A stretch of DNA of 55,090 nucleotides from NCBI GenBank assembly GCA_025353165.1, contig JANXRE010000123.1, positions 1 to 55,090 of the forward strand, read 5' to 3'. Shown here one piece after another: positions 33,402-42,230 of the stretch. Source of the DNA: Acidobacteriota bacterium (GTDB lineage: Bacteria > Acidobacteriota > Terriglobia > Bryobacterales > Bryobacteraceae). Both the position numbers and the translations under genes were made by a program. Each line of letters starts with the position of its first letter. Positions within the stretch are counted from its first letter, which is position 1. Below the pieces are notes generated by a model. The model searched no databases. It was not told where the DNA came from and saw only the letters and a list, made by a program, of their open reading frames with translations.

Positions 33402-36254
33402 TTACGACATGTGATTCCCGACAAGCACGAAAGGCGCCCAGAAATAAGGATGTCCGTACTGCTCACGGATAGCCTGTGCCGCGGTACGAACCGCCTCTGC
33501 CTTGCTCGCGCCACCACAAAGTGTACGATAAAACACTATCATGAAGTCGGCCGTACTCCGGTCGAACACGTCCCACAGGCTTACGAGAACGCTGCCAGCG
33601 CCGGCCGACAGCAGGCCGCGCATGAGACCGAACAGCTCATCCCCGCCCACCACCACGTTAAGCCCGGTGCTGCAGCCGCTCAGCGTCACAAGTTCCGCGT
33701 CTAGTGGCAACTGATAGAGATCGAAGAGGCTTAGGTGGCCGTCGCCGAGCCGTATGGAGGAAAACATCGGGTTGTCGATTCGAAAAACGCCGTGGGTCGC
33801 GATGTGAATATACCGGCTGCCGCAACCCGATTCCCGGAGCAGCCGCCGCGTGGCGTTCTCGCCGAGATACAGCGTCGCGTCGGGCAGGGTCGAGGCGACG
33901 GTACGCGCCTCTTCTTCGATATGAGGCGTCCGGGCGTCGGGAACGCCGAGCACCAGCGACTGGCCGGTAACCGAGGGCCTCCGGGAGCGGCATAGAGCAT
34001 ACACGCTGGCGCTCGGGGTGTACGATACCGTGAAGTCGTCGATCAGATAGCGGGCGCCGTCGTAGAGCGCATGAAATGGGAGGTGGTGGAGAAGACCGTG
34101 CGGCGACACGATCAGATGGTCCGCCTGGAGCAGACGCCGCACGGGCGCGATGAGCTTGTCGTACAGTTCCCGCAGATGGGAGTCGGTGGCTTCCTTCCAG
34201 GCTTCGCCGACGCGCTTGTCATGCGCCGGCACGAACCGGAATCGCCCTAGTTGAAACTGCAGCAGCCGCAAGGCGCGGCGGACGCTCGCTATGTTGGCCA
34301 GTTGCGCCATCTCCAGACGGTCCCGCCCCACTAGGCAGACGTGGAGCACGCCGCAGATTTGAAAATACTCGAGCAGAATCGCGCCGGGGGGAATCGAATC
34401 GCGAATCCTGTCCAGGCTGAGGCAGGTCTCGCCGAGGAATACCGCGGCTTCCGGATCCGCCGAGCGGAGGCGGGCCACGCTCTGCAGCAGTTCGACCTCG
34501 CGCTCGCGGGCCTGTCCGCGCAGATTCTCAACCGCCCGCGGGCTGACGGAGCCTTTTCGCAGCGCCGCCAAGTCCAGTTGCTTGTAGTGCCAGTCGAGTT
34601 CCCGGCGAAGCTCCTGAATCCGGCCGGCCGGCGATTCGCCCCGAGGCTCCCCGGATTCGGCGTCGGCTGGGAAAGCCATCAGATCGGCGAGCTTACGGGA
34701 CTTGGCCTCTTCGATATAGCGAAACGACTCCTCGATAGCCTGGGACTCGGGCAGCCGTTCCAGGCACAGACGCACCAGGTTCTCGTAAATTGCGAGCTTG
34801 TCTTTCAGAAAGGAGACCTGCACCTGCTCGCTCCGCAACTGGCTGAGCAGGTTTTCCGTCTGGGTGCGGGCGGTCTGAAGGGCCTGGTAGGCGGCTTCGA
34901 GGTTGCCGAAGCTCTCCTCGATCCGGGCCAGCACGGCGTAGGCGTGAAACAGAAGATGCCTCGATTCCGCGCGCCTCAGCCGGCCAATGGCGGAAAGGCA
35001 GGTGGCGCGCGCCTTGTCGAGCTGGCCCGAGTCGCGCAGCATTTGGGCGAGAAGCAGTTCGCACAGCGCCGCTTTTGCCGGCAGCAGCGAATCCGCGAGC
35101 GACTTGTTGGCTTTCAAAGCCAAACGCCAGGCCTGCCGTTCCTGTCCGAGGTCGTGGGAGATCAGCGCCAGGTACAGATCGATCACCGCGGGCCAAAGCT
35201 CGTTGGATTCTGAAACGAAGAGCCTGCGCGCCTCGCGCAGCAGCCGGACGGCCTTGCGCGCATCGCCGCGGTGGCTGCAGGCCACGGCCATGTTCATCAC
35301 GGCCTTGGCGCGCTCATACGTCATGCCGAGCTCTTTGAATTTCCGGGCCGCCAGACCGGCCAGCCGCTCGCCCTCTTCACTGAAGTTGAGCTCCAGGTAC
35401 ATCTCCGACTCGTCGAGGTCGCACAGCGCCTCATGGTAGGCGTCGCCGGTCTGCTGGCAGTGGACGCGGCTTTTCTGGAATAAGTCGATCGCCTTCAGGT
35501 AGTCGGCGCGCAGGTAGTACAGGTACGCGATGTTGTAGTCCGCGTCGGCGGTCAGGACATCGAGGCCGTGCGCGAGGCAATGTTCGCGCGCGGTGCGGTA
35601 GGTATCGAGCGCGCGGGGGAAGTTGCCCAGGCTTGTATAGCACACCGCCATGTTACTCAGGACGGCCGCGATGTCGCGCGCGTCGCCGAGGCTGCGCAGC
35701 CGCTTGTACGCCTGCGCGTAATTCTCAATCGCCTCCTGGTAGCGGTCCTGGCGGTACAGGATATTGCCGACATTGCTGGTGAGCCGGGCCAGGCGCAGTT
35801 CGTCGTGGTGGCGCTCGTAGATTTCGCGGGCCCGGCTCGCCCAGGTGAACGCCTCATCGTAGCGGCCGAGATAGATCAGCACTTGAAGACCGGTGGCGAG
35901 GGTCCGGCCCACTTCCAGGTCCTCTCCGGCCGCCTCCAGGAGTTCGAGCGCCTCCGCGTAGTTCGCGAACGCAGCCTCGTGTTTCGAGCGCGCGAACAGA
36001 AGGTGGCCGGTCGAGCGGAGGGCGAACGCGCGGGCGATGGGGTCGCCCAGTTCTCCGGCGAGCCAGTGCGCGGACTCGGCCAGCCGCTCGCCCTTCTCCA
36101 GATCGACGTACGCCAGCTTCAGCACTTCGGAATAGAGAAGCTTTACTCCTTCGACCGAGTTCAGCTCCGCGCTGCCCGCCAGGATTTCGCGGCGTTCCCG
36201 TTCCGAGGCTGTGTTCGCCACCTTCTCGACGAGCGAATCGGGGCTGGCGGGCAA
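33402..36254 (-). CDS. TPR-repeat CHAT (caspase-like) protease
   Basis: 950 residues. About 15 TPR-like helical repeats span 30-480 (e.g. NILYRQDRYQEAIENYAQAY, MAVCYTSLGNFPRALDTY), a coiled helical linker follows (about 490-640), then a CHAT domain from about 690 to the end. The caspase-fold dyad is visible: His821 in HIATHGVFR and Cys861 in LSGCSTG, followed by GGDELFGLMRGLLSAGAGSVL and the terminal PYFWAPFVLVG. No signal peptide, so it is cytoplasmic. The TTG start at 36254 has GGGAG 6 nt upstream and begins 1 nt after the sigma factor stop; the longer frame is a shadow of that gene. Probably a regulated protease acting on a partner such as the zinc-finger protein. Confidence 0.9.
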   Translation of the reverse strand: MPASPDSLVEKVANTASERERREILAGSAELNSVEGVKLLYSEVLKLAYVDLEKGERLAESAHWLAGELGDPIARAFALRSTGHLLFARSKHEAAFANYAEALELLEAAGEDLEVGRTLATGLQVLIYLGRYDEAFTWASRAREIYERHHDELRLARLTSNVGNILYRQDRYQEAIENYAQAYKRLRSLGDARDIAAVLSNMAVCYTSLGNFPRALDTYRTAREHCLAHGLDVLTADADYNIAYLYYLRADYLKAIDLFQKSRVHCQQTGDAYHEALCDLDESEMYLELNFSEEGERLAGLAARKFKELGMTYERAKAVMNMAVACSHRGDARKAVRLLREARRLFVSESNELWPAVIDLYLALISHDLGQERQAWRLALKANKSLADSLLPAKAALCELLLAQMLRDSGQLDKARATCLSAIGRLRRAESRHLLFHAYAVLARIEESFGNLEAAYQALQTARTQTENLLSQLRSEQVQVSFLKDKLAIYENLVRLCLERLPESQAIEESFRYIEEAKSRKLADLMAFPADAESGEPRGESPAGRIQELRRELDWHYKQLDLAALRKGSVSPRAVENLRGQAREREVELLQSVARLRSADPEAAVFLGETCLSLDRIRDSIPPGAILLEYFQICGVLHVCLVGRDRLEMAQLANIASVRRALRLLQFQLGRFRFVPAHDKRVGEAWKEATDSHLRELYDKLIAPVRRLLQADHLIVSPHGLLHHLPFHALYDGARYLIDDFTVSYTPSASVYALCRSRRPSVTGQSLVLGVPDARTPHIEEEARTVASTLPDATLYLGENATRRLLRESGCGSRYIHIATHGVFRIDNPMFSSIRLGDGHLSLFDLYQLPLDAELVTLSGCSTGLNVVVGGDELFGLMRGLLSAGAGSVLVSLWDVFDRSTADFMIVFYRTLCGGASKAEAVRTAAQAIREQYGHPYFWAPFVLVGNHMS

Positions 36255-36255
36255 C

Positions 36256-36855
36256 CTATACTCCCCGGTCTTCCAGATTTCGCCGGAGCTTCTGCAGGCA
36301 GCGGCCGCGAATGAACCCGATGGAGCCCTCGGCAAGACCGAGGCGCTGGGCGACTTCACTGTACGGCAGGGGCGGATCGCTGTAGAACAGCAGGCGCACC
36401 ATCGTCTGGCAGCGATCGGGCAGGTTCTGAATGGCTTCCCGCACCACCTGCTCGCGCTCCATCGCCTCCTGGAAAGTCGCGGTTCCGGACCCGCCGGCCA
36501 GGGTCTCGATGTCGAACTCCGGATCCGCGGGCTCACCCCACTTCCGCTGGTTTTTCTTCATGCGATAGCACTGATTGGAAGCGACGGTCATCAACCAGGA
36601 GCGCACCGCGCCGGGTCGCCGCAGTTTACTGAGCTCGTTGTACAGTTCGGTCCACACCGACTGAAAAACATCCGCTGCGTCCTCCGGGCTCATCCGGTAC
36701 TTCACCGGGACCGAGTAAACCAGATTCTTGTACTTCGAGACCAGCGCGGTCCAGGCCTGCTGGTTACCGGAGAGGCATTCCGCAATGAGATCTTCGTCGC
36801 TCCACGCGGGCGTCGGGGAATGACCGAACGCGATCTCCTGCAGCTTGGCTTTCAT
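36256..36855 (-). CDS. ECF-type RNA polymerase sigma factor
   Basis: 199 residues. Region 2 spans about 25-95 (LIAECLSGNQQAWTALVSKY, DAADVFQSVWTELYNEL, RSWLMTVASNQCYR) and region 4 about 140-190 (REAIQNLPDRCQTMVRLLFY, YSEVAQRLGLAEGSIGFIRG). It lacks regions 1.1 and 3, as expected for group 4. It heads the minus-strand run sigma-CHAT-zinc finger-S8 and ends 1 nt before the CHAT start, so the sigma factor and protease are made together. ATG 36855 is the only reasonable start. Confidence 0.92.
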   Translation of the reverse strand: MKAKLQEIAFGHSPTPAWSDEDLIAECLSGNQQAWTALVSKYKNLVYSVPVKYRMSPEDAADVFQSVWTELYNELSKLRRPGAVRSWLMTVASNQCYRMKKNQRKWGEPADPEFDIETLAGGSGTATFQEAMEREQVVREAIQNLPDRCQTMVRLLFYSDPPLPYSEVAQRLGLAEGSIGFIRGRCLQKLRRNLEDRGV

Positions 36856-36866
36856 TGAATCGAGGG

Positions 36867-36891
36867 GCTTAGTTATCGAGGCTTAGTTATC
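36867..36891. repeat. Short direct repeat at the 3' end of the transporter gene
   Basis: GCTTAGTTATC occurs at 36867-36877 and 36881-36891. The second copy contains the stop codon (TAA on minus) of the solute-binding gene; the first lies just before the sigma factor start. It looks like a small tandem duplication. Confidence 0.5.
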
Positions 36892-38580
36892 CCTGTGGAA
36901 TAACTCCTCGACGTTCCAGAGCGTGTAATCCGCCATCGCCGCTGGAGCAAAACCGCCGACCCACTTCCGGGCCGCCACCACGACGTGCGGACTCGCGAGA
37001 AAAACCATCGGCACATTTTCGGCGATCAACTGCTGGACCCGGTCCCACTGTTGTTTGCGTTCCTTGATCCTTATCGCGCTCATTTGAGCGCGCATTAACC
37101 GGTCGATCTCCCCTTCCCAGGGAGTGGACGGCTGCTTCTGGCCCGGGTTCCAGACGTGCATGCCCCCGCTGGACAGCCATACGTTCATCTCGCTGTTGGG
37201 GTCGGCATCGCCGCCGCCCAAACCCATGATGGCGGCATCGAACTGGCGGGTGTTCAGGACGCGGTCCACCAGCGATCGGAATTCGAGAGATGCCACCTGG
37301 ACCTTCATGCCCAGTTGTTTCAAGTCGTATTGCACGATCGTGGCCATCTGAACACGTTCTGTATTGCTAGACGCAACGATGATCGAAAATTCGACAGGCT
37401 TCCCGGTTCGATCGCGCAAAGTCTTCCCCGAGTCCCACGTAAAGCCGGCCGATGCCAGAAGATCCCGCGCTTGCGACAAAGACCGCACGGGAATCGGGAT
37501 GTTGGAATTCGACCATTGCCGGTTTCCGGCGCTGACATTGCCCCACATGGGTGCGCCACGACCCCCATAAACGAGGCGGACGATGGAATCGCGATCCACG
37601 GCCATCGACACCGCTTTCCGAAAGGCCGTCTGCTGGAACCAGGTTGGTTTCACGGCCGGACTGAGGTTAAAAACAAGGAAGTTGTACTCCAGGCTGGGGC
37701 CCGCGTCCGAAACGATATCTCCCCGCGACGCCTGCCCAGCGGCAAGTTGCGGGAACATCCTAGGGCTGACCCGGTTGAGGATATCGGTTTCGCCCGCGGC
37801 GAACCGCGTCACCTGGGCGTCCTCCGAGCCGACAAACAGAAAGGTGAGCTCGTCGAAATACGGCAGCCGCTGCCGCGAGCCGTCCTCCTGCCAGTAATAT
37901 GGATTACGTTCCAGCACGAGACGTTCTCCCGGCTGGTACTGCTTTAAGCGAAACGGACCCAATCCGGCGATCCCATCCGCCGGCGTGTTGAGCCGCCATA
38001 CCTCGGCCAGTTTGCCCTCCCGAAAGGGCTTCTCAAGTATATGGCGGGGCAGCATCGGAAGACCGTCGAAGATGCGTTCGGCCGCGGCATACGGCGCGGG
38101 CAGTTCGATAAGGACCGTGTAAGCGTCGAGCTTTCGCGCGGTAAGCGGATGGCCGTCGACGATCAGGAGGTCGCGCTGCGGCGAGTGCGTCTTCTCATCC
38201 AGAAAAGCTTCTAGAGTGAAGACGACATCATCGGCGTCGAACGCGTGCCCGTCGGAAAAACGCAAGCCGCGGCGAAGGTGCAGCGTGTACCGGCGCCCAT
38301 CCGGGGAAACCGTCCACGATTTCGCCAGCGCAGGCTGAGTCAGTTGGGTCTGACGATGGATCGAGATCAGGTCCGCGTGCATCCGGCCGATCACGTCGCG
38401 CGAGGGAAGGTCCATCGCGATCAGCGGATTCAGAGTCTTTGGTTCGGCGCGCAATGCGACCGTAAGCCGGCCATCGCGGCGGCCTTTGGCGCTATGCGAA
38501 ACAAGCAGTTCCTCGCCGGGACACAGTGCCACAAATAACGCGCCGGACAGCGCGCACAAGACACCCGATTTTACCCTCAC
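36883..38580 (-). CDS. Peptide ABC transporter substrate-binding protein (SBP family 5)
   Basis: 565 residues. A hydrophobic leader (MRVKSGVLCALSGALFVALCPG) may be a signal or lipoprotein signal. The SBP_bac_5 fold follows: LTVALRAEPKTLNPLIAMD near 40, LAKSWTVSPDGRRYTLHLRRG near 87, FSDGHAFDADDVVFTLEAF near 110 and GLGPFRLKQYQPGERLVLERN near 215. Such proteins deliver di- or oligopeptides (sometimes other solutes) to Dpp/Opp importers. GTG start at 38580. It is the last gene of the operon, 28 nt after the second permease gene, an unusual position because the binding protein usually leads. Confidence 0.9.
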   Translation of the reverse strand: MRVKSGVLCALSGALFVALCPGEELLVSHSAKGRRDGRLTVALRAEPKTLNPLIAMDLPSRDVIGRMHADLISIHRQTQLTQPALAKSWTVSPDGRRYTLHLRRGLRFSDGHAFDADDVVFTLEAFLDEKTHSPQRDLLIVDGHPLTARKLDAYTVLIELPAPYAAAERIFDGLPMLPRHILEKPFREGKLAEVWRLNTPADGIAGLGPFRLKQYQPGERLVLERNPYYWQEDGSRQRLPYFDELTFLFVGSEDAQVTRFAAGETDILNRVSPRMFPQLAAGQASRGDIVSDAGPSLEYNFLVFNLSPAVKPTWFQQTAFRKAVSMAVDRDSIVRLVYGGRGAPMWGNVSAGNRQWSNSNIPIPVRSLSQARDLLASAGFTWDSGKTLRDRTGKPVEFSIIVASSNTERVQMATIVQYDLKQLGMKVQVASLEFRSLVDRVLNTRQFDAAIMGLGGGDADPNSEMNVWLSSGGMHVWNPGQKQPSTPWEGEIDRLMRAQMSAIRIKERKQQWDRVQQLIAENVPMVFLASPHVVVAARKWVGGFAPAAMADYTLWNVEELFHRDN

Positions 38581-38608
38581 TCAACGGCCACTTTACCACA
38601 GGGTTGTG

Positions 38609-39535
38609 TTAGCGGTCGCTCGGGCTGGTACTAATCGCGGCGTAGTAACACATCACCACCGGCAGGAGCGCGAAAGCAGGCATCGCCAGCCACCAGTGAG
38701 AGGTAAGCATCCCTGCCTCTCTCAGGGGCGCCAGCATACCGCCCCAACTCGGAGCCGGCTCTCCCACTCCCAGGCCGAGAAACGACAGGGTCACTTCCGC
38801 CAGGATGTACTGTGGAATCAGCAGCGTAGCCTGGGTCAGGGCGGCTGAGCGCAGATCGGGCAGAATATGCCACGAGAATATATGCAAGCTGGAAGCCCCG
38901 AACCCGCGCGCCGCATAGACATACTCTCTCTCCTTCGCGCTGAGCACGATGCCGCGAAACAGGCGGGCCGGCCGGGCCCAACCGACCACTCCGATCACGG
39001 CGATGGTCAGCAGAAACGTGCGGACCGGATCCAAAGACAGGGGAAGAAAAGCGCGCACGCCCAGCAGCAGATAGAGCCAGGGCAATGCCAGGAATACTTC
39101 CGCGAGCCGCATCAGGACGGTATCGCGCCATCCGCCGTAGAAGCCCGCGACGGAACCTAGAATCAAGCCGGCCAGCAGCGTCAGAAGGGTTGCCAGCAGC
39201 CCTGCGCCCAGCGATACCCGGCCTCCGTGGAGGATTCTTGAAAACTGATCCCGTCCGAACGCGTCGGTCCCCAGCAGAAAAACATGGCCCGGCTCCTCCA
39301 CCTGGAACAGCTTTCCGTTCACGAGGACCTGCAGAGGATACATGCGACCGGCGCTGAACACGAACGGGCGCAGGTGGAAATTCCCGCCAGAGTCGAAAAA
39401 GTGGACGGCCATGGGCGGCTCAAACGGGTAGTCGCGGTGCTGTTCCGCGGGATCGTACGGCGAAATGAAACCGGCCAGCGCCACCGCCAGGTGAATCGCG
39501 GCGAGCGTCAGCGCCACCAGCCATAGGCGGGTCAA
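38609..39535 (-). CDS. Peptide ABC transporter permease (DppC/OppC-like)
   Basis: 308 residues. It has an N-terminal membrane span, an extended periplasmic loop (about 25-85), then the BPD transport core with five or so spans. GTDAFGRDQFSRILHGGRVS near 93 is the OppC-type signature, and the EAA loop is visible as EREYVYAARGFGASSLHIFSW near 205. The start is TTG at 39535, directly after the stop of the partner permease gene. It pairs with the DppB-like subunit. Confidence 0.9.
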   Translation of the reverse strand: MTRLWLVALTLAAIHLAVALAGFISPYDPAEQHRDYPFEPPMAVHFFDSGGNFHLRPFVFSAGRMYPLQVLVNGKLFQVEEPGHVFLLGTDAFGRDQFSRILHGGRVSLGAGLLATLLTLLAGLILGSVAGFYGGWRDTVLMRLAEVFLALPWLYLLLGVRAFLPLSLDPVRTFLLTIAVIGVVGWARPARLFRGIVLSAKEREYVYAARGFGASSLHIFSWHILPDLRSAALTQATLLIPQYILAEVTLSFLGLGVGEPAPSWGGMLAPLREAGMLTSHWWLAMPAFALLPVVMCYYAAISTSPSDR

Positions 39536-40441
39536 CTACGCCTCCACCCGGATGCGCGGGTCGCAGGCGTACAGAGCCACGTCCGCCACGAGCGATCCGA
39601 GCATGAGGAAGACGGCCGAAATCACGATGGAGCCTACGATCACAGGTACATCCCGCGCGTACACCGCTTCGAGCAGCAAAGGACCGAGCCCCGGCCATCC
39701 CAGGATCACCTCGACCAGTAGGGAAGCGCTCAGCAAAGTCCCCAGGCTCAGGCCGGCCAGGCTGATCAGCGGATTGGCCGCCGCGGGAAGAACGTAGCGA
39801 AAGACGAGACGGCCTTCGGAAATGCCGTGCGCGCGCGCCGCCACGAGGAACGGGCTGTCCACGACCTCCAGGACGGCGGCGCGGGTGTGCCGGATGACGA
39901 CGGGCATCGACCCGGCCGCCAGCACCAGCGCGGGGAGCGCCAAGTGCCCGCCCGCTGGAAACCAGCCGGTCCGGACGGCCACGATCGACGCCATCACGGC
40001 CATCAGCAATTCCGGAATCGTGAGTGCCGCCGAGGCCGCGAAGCTGAGGATGCGGCCGGGCCATTTTCGTGTGGCCGCCCACCACCCCAAAGGCACTCCG
40101 GCCAGCCACGCCAGCGCCAGCGCCGAGCTGGCCAGCAGCAACGTGTTTCCGGCGCGAGGGGCCAGCAGCGCCGATGCGGGGAGGTTGTATGCCAGCGAAA
40201 CGCCGAGGTCGCCCGCCATTGCCGAACGCAGCCATCGAAGATAGCGAACCGGAAGCGGGCGGTCCAGGCCGTATTCGCCGCGGAGCCCGGCGACGGTTTC
40301 GCTCGAGATCCGCGGGTTCAAGCGCGCGTCGGTGAAGTAATCTCCCGGCGCGAGATCGACCAGCGCGAACGACAGCGCCGAGACGCCGAACAGGAGAAGA
40401 ACCGCGTGCAGGGCGCGCCGCGCGAGATATCGGATCAGCAC
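39536..40441 (-). CDS. Peptide ABC transporter permease (DppB/OppB-like)
   Basis: 301 residues. LIRYLARRALHAVLLLFGVSALSF begins the first membrane span (OppB N-terminal family motif), DYFTDARLNPRISSETVAGL matches the periplasmic element, and SPFLVAARAHGISEGRLVFRYV near 220 is the EAA coupling loop. GTG 40441 is chosen because GGGGGA precedes it by 5-6 nt and it gives the standard N-terminus; ATG 40462 would add seven residues. It overlaps the upstream ATPase gene by 7 nt. Confidence 0.9.
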   Translation of the reverse strand: MLIRYLARRALHAVLLLFGVSALSFALVDLAPGDYFTDARLNPRISSETVAGLRGEYGLDRPLPVRYLRWLRSAMAGDLGVSLAYNLPASALLAPRAGNTLLLASSALALAWLAGVPLGWWAATRKWPGRILSFAASAALTIPELLMAVMASIVAVRTGWFPAGGHLALPALVLAAGSMPVVIRHTRAAVLEVVDSPFLVAARAHGISEGRLVFRYVLPAAANPLISLAGLSLGTLLSASLLVEVILGWPGLGPLLLEAVYARDVPVIVGSIVISAVFLMLGSLVADVALYACDPRIRVEA

Positions 40442-41184
40442 GGAATCCCCCCCGGCGCGCACGCGATCAGGCTCCTCGTGCGCGGATGTTGCGGGCGCTG
40501 GAACAGCTCCACGGGCGGTCCTTCTTCCACGATCCTTCCCTCGTCGATCACGGCGATTCGATCCGCGAAATGGCCGGCGATGCCCAGGTCGTGGGCGATC
40601 AGAATATATGCGAGGCCCAGCCGGTCCTGCAGGTCGAGCAACAGGTTGACCATCTGCGCCTGAACGGGAAGGTCCAGGCTGGCGAGAGATTCATCGAGGA
40701 TGAGTATGCGCGGGTCGCACGCCAGGGCGCGAGCCAGCGCCAGGCGTGAGCGCTGGCCGCCGCTGAACGCCGTTACCTTCGCGCCGCTCGATTCAACCGG
40801 CAGCCCCACCATCGACAGGAGCTCCGGCACGCGGCGGCCCGCGCCGGGCTCGCTCACGACCTGGAGCGCAGTCAGCCGCGGATTGAGGCTTGTGCCCGGA
40901 TCCTGCGGGATTAGCTGGATGGCCCGGCGGTCTTCGCCCGCAAACCAGATGTCGCCGGAATCGGGACGTTCCCGCCCGGCGATGCAGCGCACCAGCGTGG
41001 ATTTCCCCGCGCCCGACGGGCCCACGAATGCCAGCGTCTCGCGCTCGGAGAGATTGAACGAAATGCCGTTTAGAGCGGCCTTCGGGGGACCGCCTGGGGA
41101 GAACCAGCTGCGCTTCGAGTAGGTCTTGGTCAGGTTCGAGACGCGAAGGATGGGCTCGGGGCTTGTCACGAAATCACCAGTCAC
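40435..41184 (-). CDS. Peptide ABC transporter ATP-binding protein (DppF/OppF-like)
   Basis: 249 residues. Walker A GPSGAGKST near 55, Q-loop LIPQDPGTSLNPRLT near 90, signature FSGGQRSRLALARALA near 140 (first residue Phe instead of Leu), Walker B ILILDESLASLD near 158 and H-loop LIAHDLG near 195 are present. It is shorter than usual OppF because the C-terminal oligopeptide domain is almost absent. The GTG start at 41184 overlaps the stop of the companion ATPase gene by 4 nt. Confidence 0.9.
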   Translation of the reverse strand: MTGDFVTSPEPILRVSNLTKTYSKRSWFSPGGPPKAALNGISFNLSERETLAFVGPSGAGKSTLVRCIAGRERPDSGDIWFAGEDRRAIQLIPQDPGTSLNPRLTALQVVSEPGAGRRVPELLSMVGLPVESSGAKVTAFSGGQRSRLALARALACDPRILILDESLASLDLPVQAQMVNLLLDLQDRLGLAYILIAHDLGIAGHFADRIAVIDEGRIVEEGPPVELFQRPQHPRTRSLIACAPGGIPC

Positions 41185-42155
41185 TCACCGCGCCGCACGC
41201 CAAGCGTCGGCAAGAGTGCCGGCGCGGCACGCACGAGTGCGTGCGCCACGTCGACGGGGGCTCGATGTTCATACAGCACGCACTTTACGCGGCGCGATGG
41301 GAACGGCATCGAATCCCGAAGCGGATTTTCGCGGCAGCCGGTTCGCGCGGAGGCGCATCTGGGTGCGAAGGCGCATCCGGCGGGAAGGTTGGCGAACCGC
41401 GGTGGATCGCCGGGTATGGCCGACAGCCGTTTCGTGGCCGCGCCGGGCGCGGGCGGGACGGCTTTCAACAGCGCCTCGGTATACGGGTGCAAAGGCTTTG
41501 ACAACACCTGCTCGACGCCGCCCTCCTCGACGATCTCTCCCGCGTACATGACCAAGATGCGGTCTGCCAGTCCTCGCAGGATGGCCGGGTGATGCGATAT
41601 GAACAGCATGCCGGCCTGCGACTCCGTCTTGAGACCGGCGAACAAGCGCAGGATTTCGGCTTGCGTGATGGTGTCGAGCGAAGCGGTCGGCTCGTCCGCC
41701 ACGATCAGCGATGGCTCGCAAGCAAGCGCCTGCGCAATGCACACGCGCTGCAATTCCCCTCCGCTCATCTGGTGCGGGTAGCTGTTGTACAAGGACTCGT
41801 CCAGCCCGGCCCTGTTCATCAACTCCAGAGTTTTGCTCTTGCGGTTCCGATAATTCTTATGCGCGCGCAGCACCTCCGCGATTTGATCGCCGGCACGGAT
41901 GGTGGGGTGCAGCGCAAGTCTCGGTTCCTGAAAAACGATGCTCCGCGCGCGGCCATGGAAGCGGATGGATCCGGAGACAGCCGATCCCGCGGGCAGCGCC
42001 GCGAGGATCGCGAGCGCGATGGTGCTCTTTCCGCAACCGGATTCCCCCAGCAGCCCGACCACTTCGCCGGGTGCGATCGAGAAACTCACGCCTCGCAGGA
42101 CCGGGACCGGGCGTCCGGGATAGCTCACCCGAAGATCGGATACCTCAAGCAACAC
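41181..42155 (-). CDS. Peptide ABC transporter ATP-binding protein (DppD/OppD-like) with repeat-derived C-terminus
   Basis: 324 residues. Walker A GESGCGKST near 37, Q-loop VFQEPRLALHPTI near 74, signature MSGGELQRVCIAQALA near 130, Walker B LIVADEPTASLD near 148. The C-terminal oligopeptide domain carries the Cys-rich GCAFAPRCASARTGC near 280. After CVLYEHRAPV, the last roughly 20 residues (DVAHALVRAAPALLPTLGVR) are encoded by dispersed repeat A, so the repeat replaced or extended the native tail. GTG start at 42155; TATATA at 42168-42173 (minus) may be the operon -10. First gene of the five-gene importer operon. Confidence 0.9.
   Translation of the reverse strand: MLLEVSDLRVSYPGRPVPVLRGVSFSIAPGEVVGLLGESGCGKSTIALAILAALPAGSAVSGSIRFHGRARSIVFQEPRLALHPTIRAGDQIAEVLRAHKNYRNRKSKTLELMNRAGLDESLYNSYPHQMSGGELQRVCIAQALACEPSLIVADEPTASLDTITQAEILRLFAGLKTESQAGMLFISHHPAILRGLADRILVMYAGEIVEEGGVEQVLSKPLHPYTEALLKAVPPAPGAATKRLSAIPGDPPRFANLPAGCAFAPRCASARTGCRENPLRDSMPFPSRRVKCVLYEHRAPVDVAHALVRAAPALLPTLGVRRGE
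41204..41250 (-). repeat. Dispersed palindromic repeat A, copy 2 (inside a gene)
   Basis: Reverse complement of 25293-25339 with two mismatches in 47 bp; both hairpin stems are kept apart from one mismatched pair. It encodes the C-terminal residues of the DppD-like ATPase and ends 20 nt before the next gene's start. Confidence 0.85.
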
Positions 42156-42203
42156 GCCTCTTCAGTGTATATATGGCGCAACCACTTGCTAAATGCGCTT
42201 CCC

Positions 42204-42226
42204 AGCCGCGACCGTAAGGGAGCCGG
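42204..42226. repeat. Dispersed repeat B, copy 2
   Basis: AGCCGCGACCGT then AAGGGAGCCGGT, matching 25962-25984 with one substitution and one extra C. It lies 5 nt downstream of the ChbG-like stop and about 50 bp from the dppD-like start. Confidence 0.62.
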
Positions 42227-42230
42227 TCTC

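Noticed and set aside
33402-36254. CRISPR type III-E or gasdermin-type defence role for the CHAT protein
   Set aside because: No Cas gene, CRISPR array or gasdermin-like gene lies in the window; the partners are a sigma factor, zinc-finger protein and subtilisin.
36255-36536. Upstream extension of the CHAT protein frame
   Set aside because: It overlaps the ECF sigma gene in another frame and is Arg/Ser-rich noise; a TTG with a good ribosome-binding site at 36254 follows the sigma stop.
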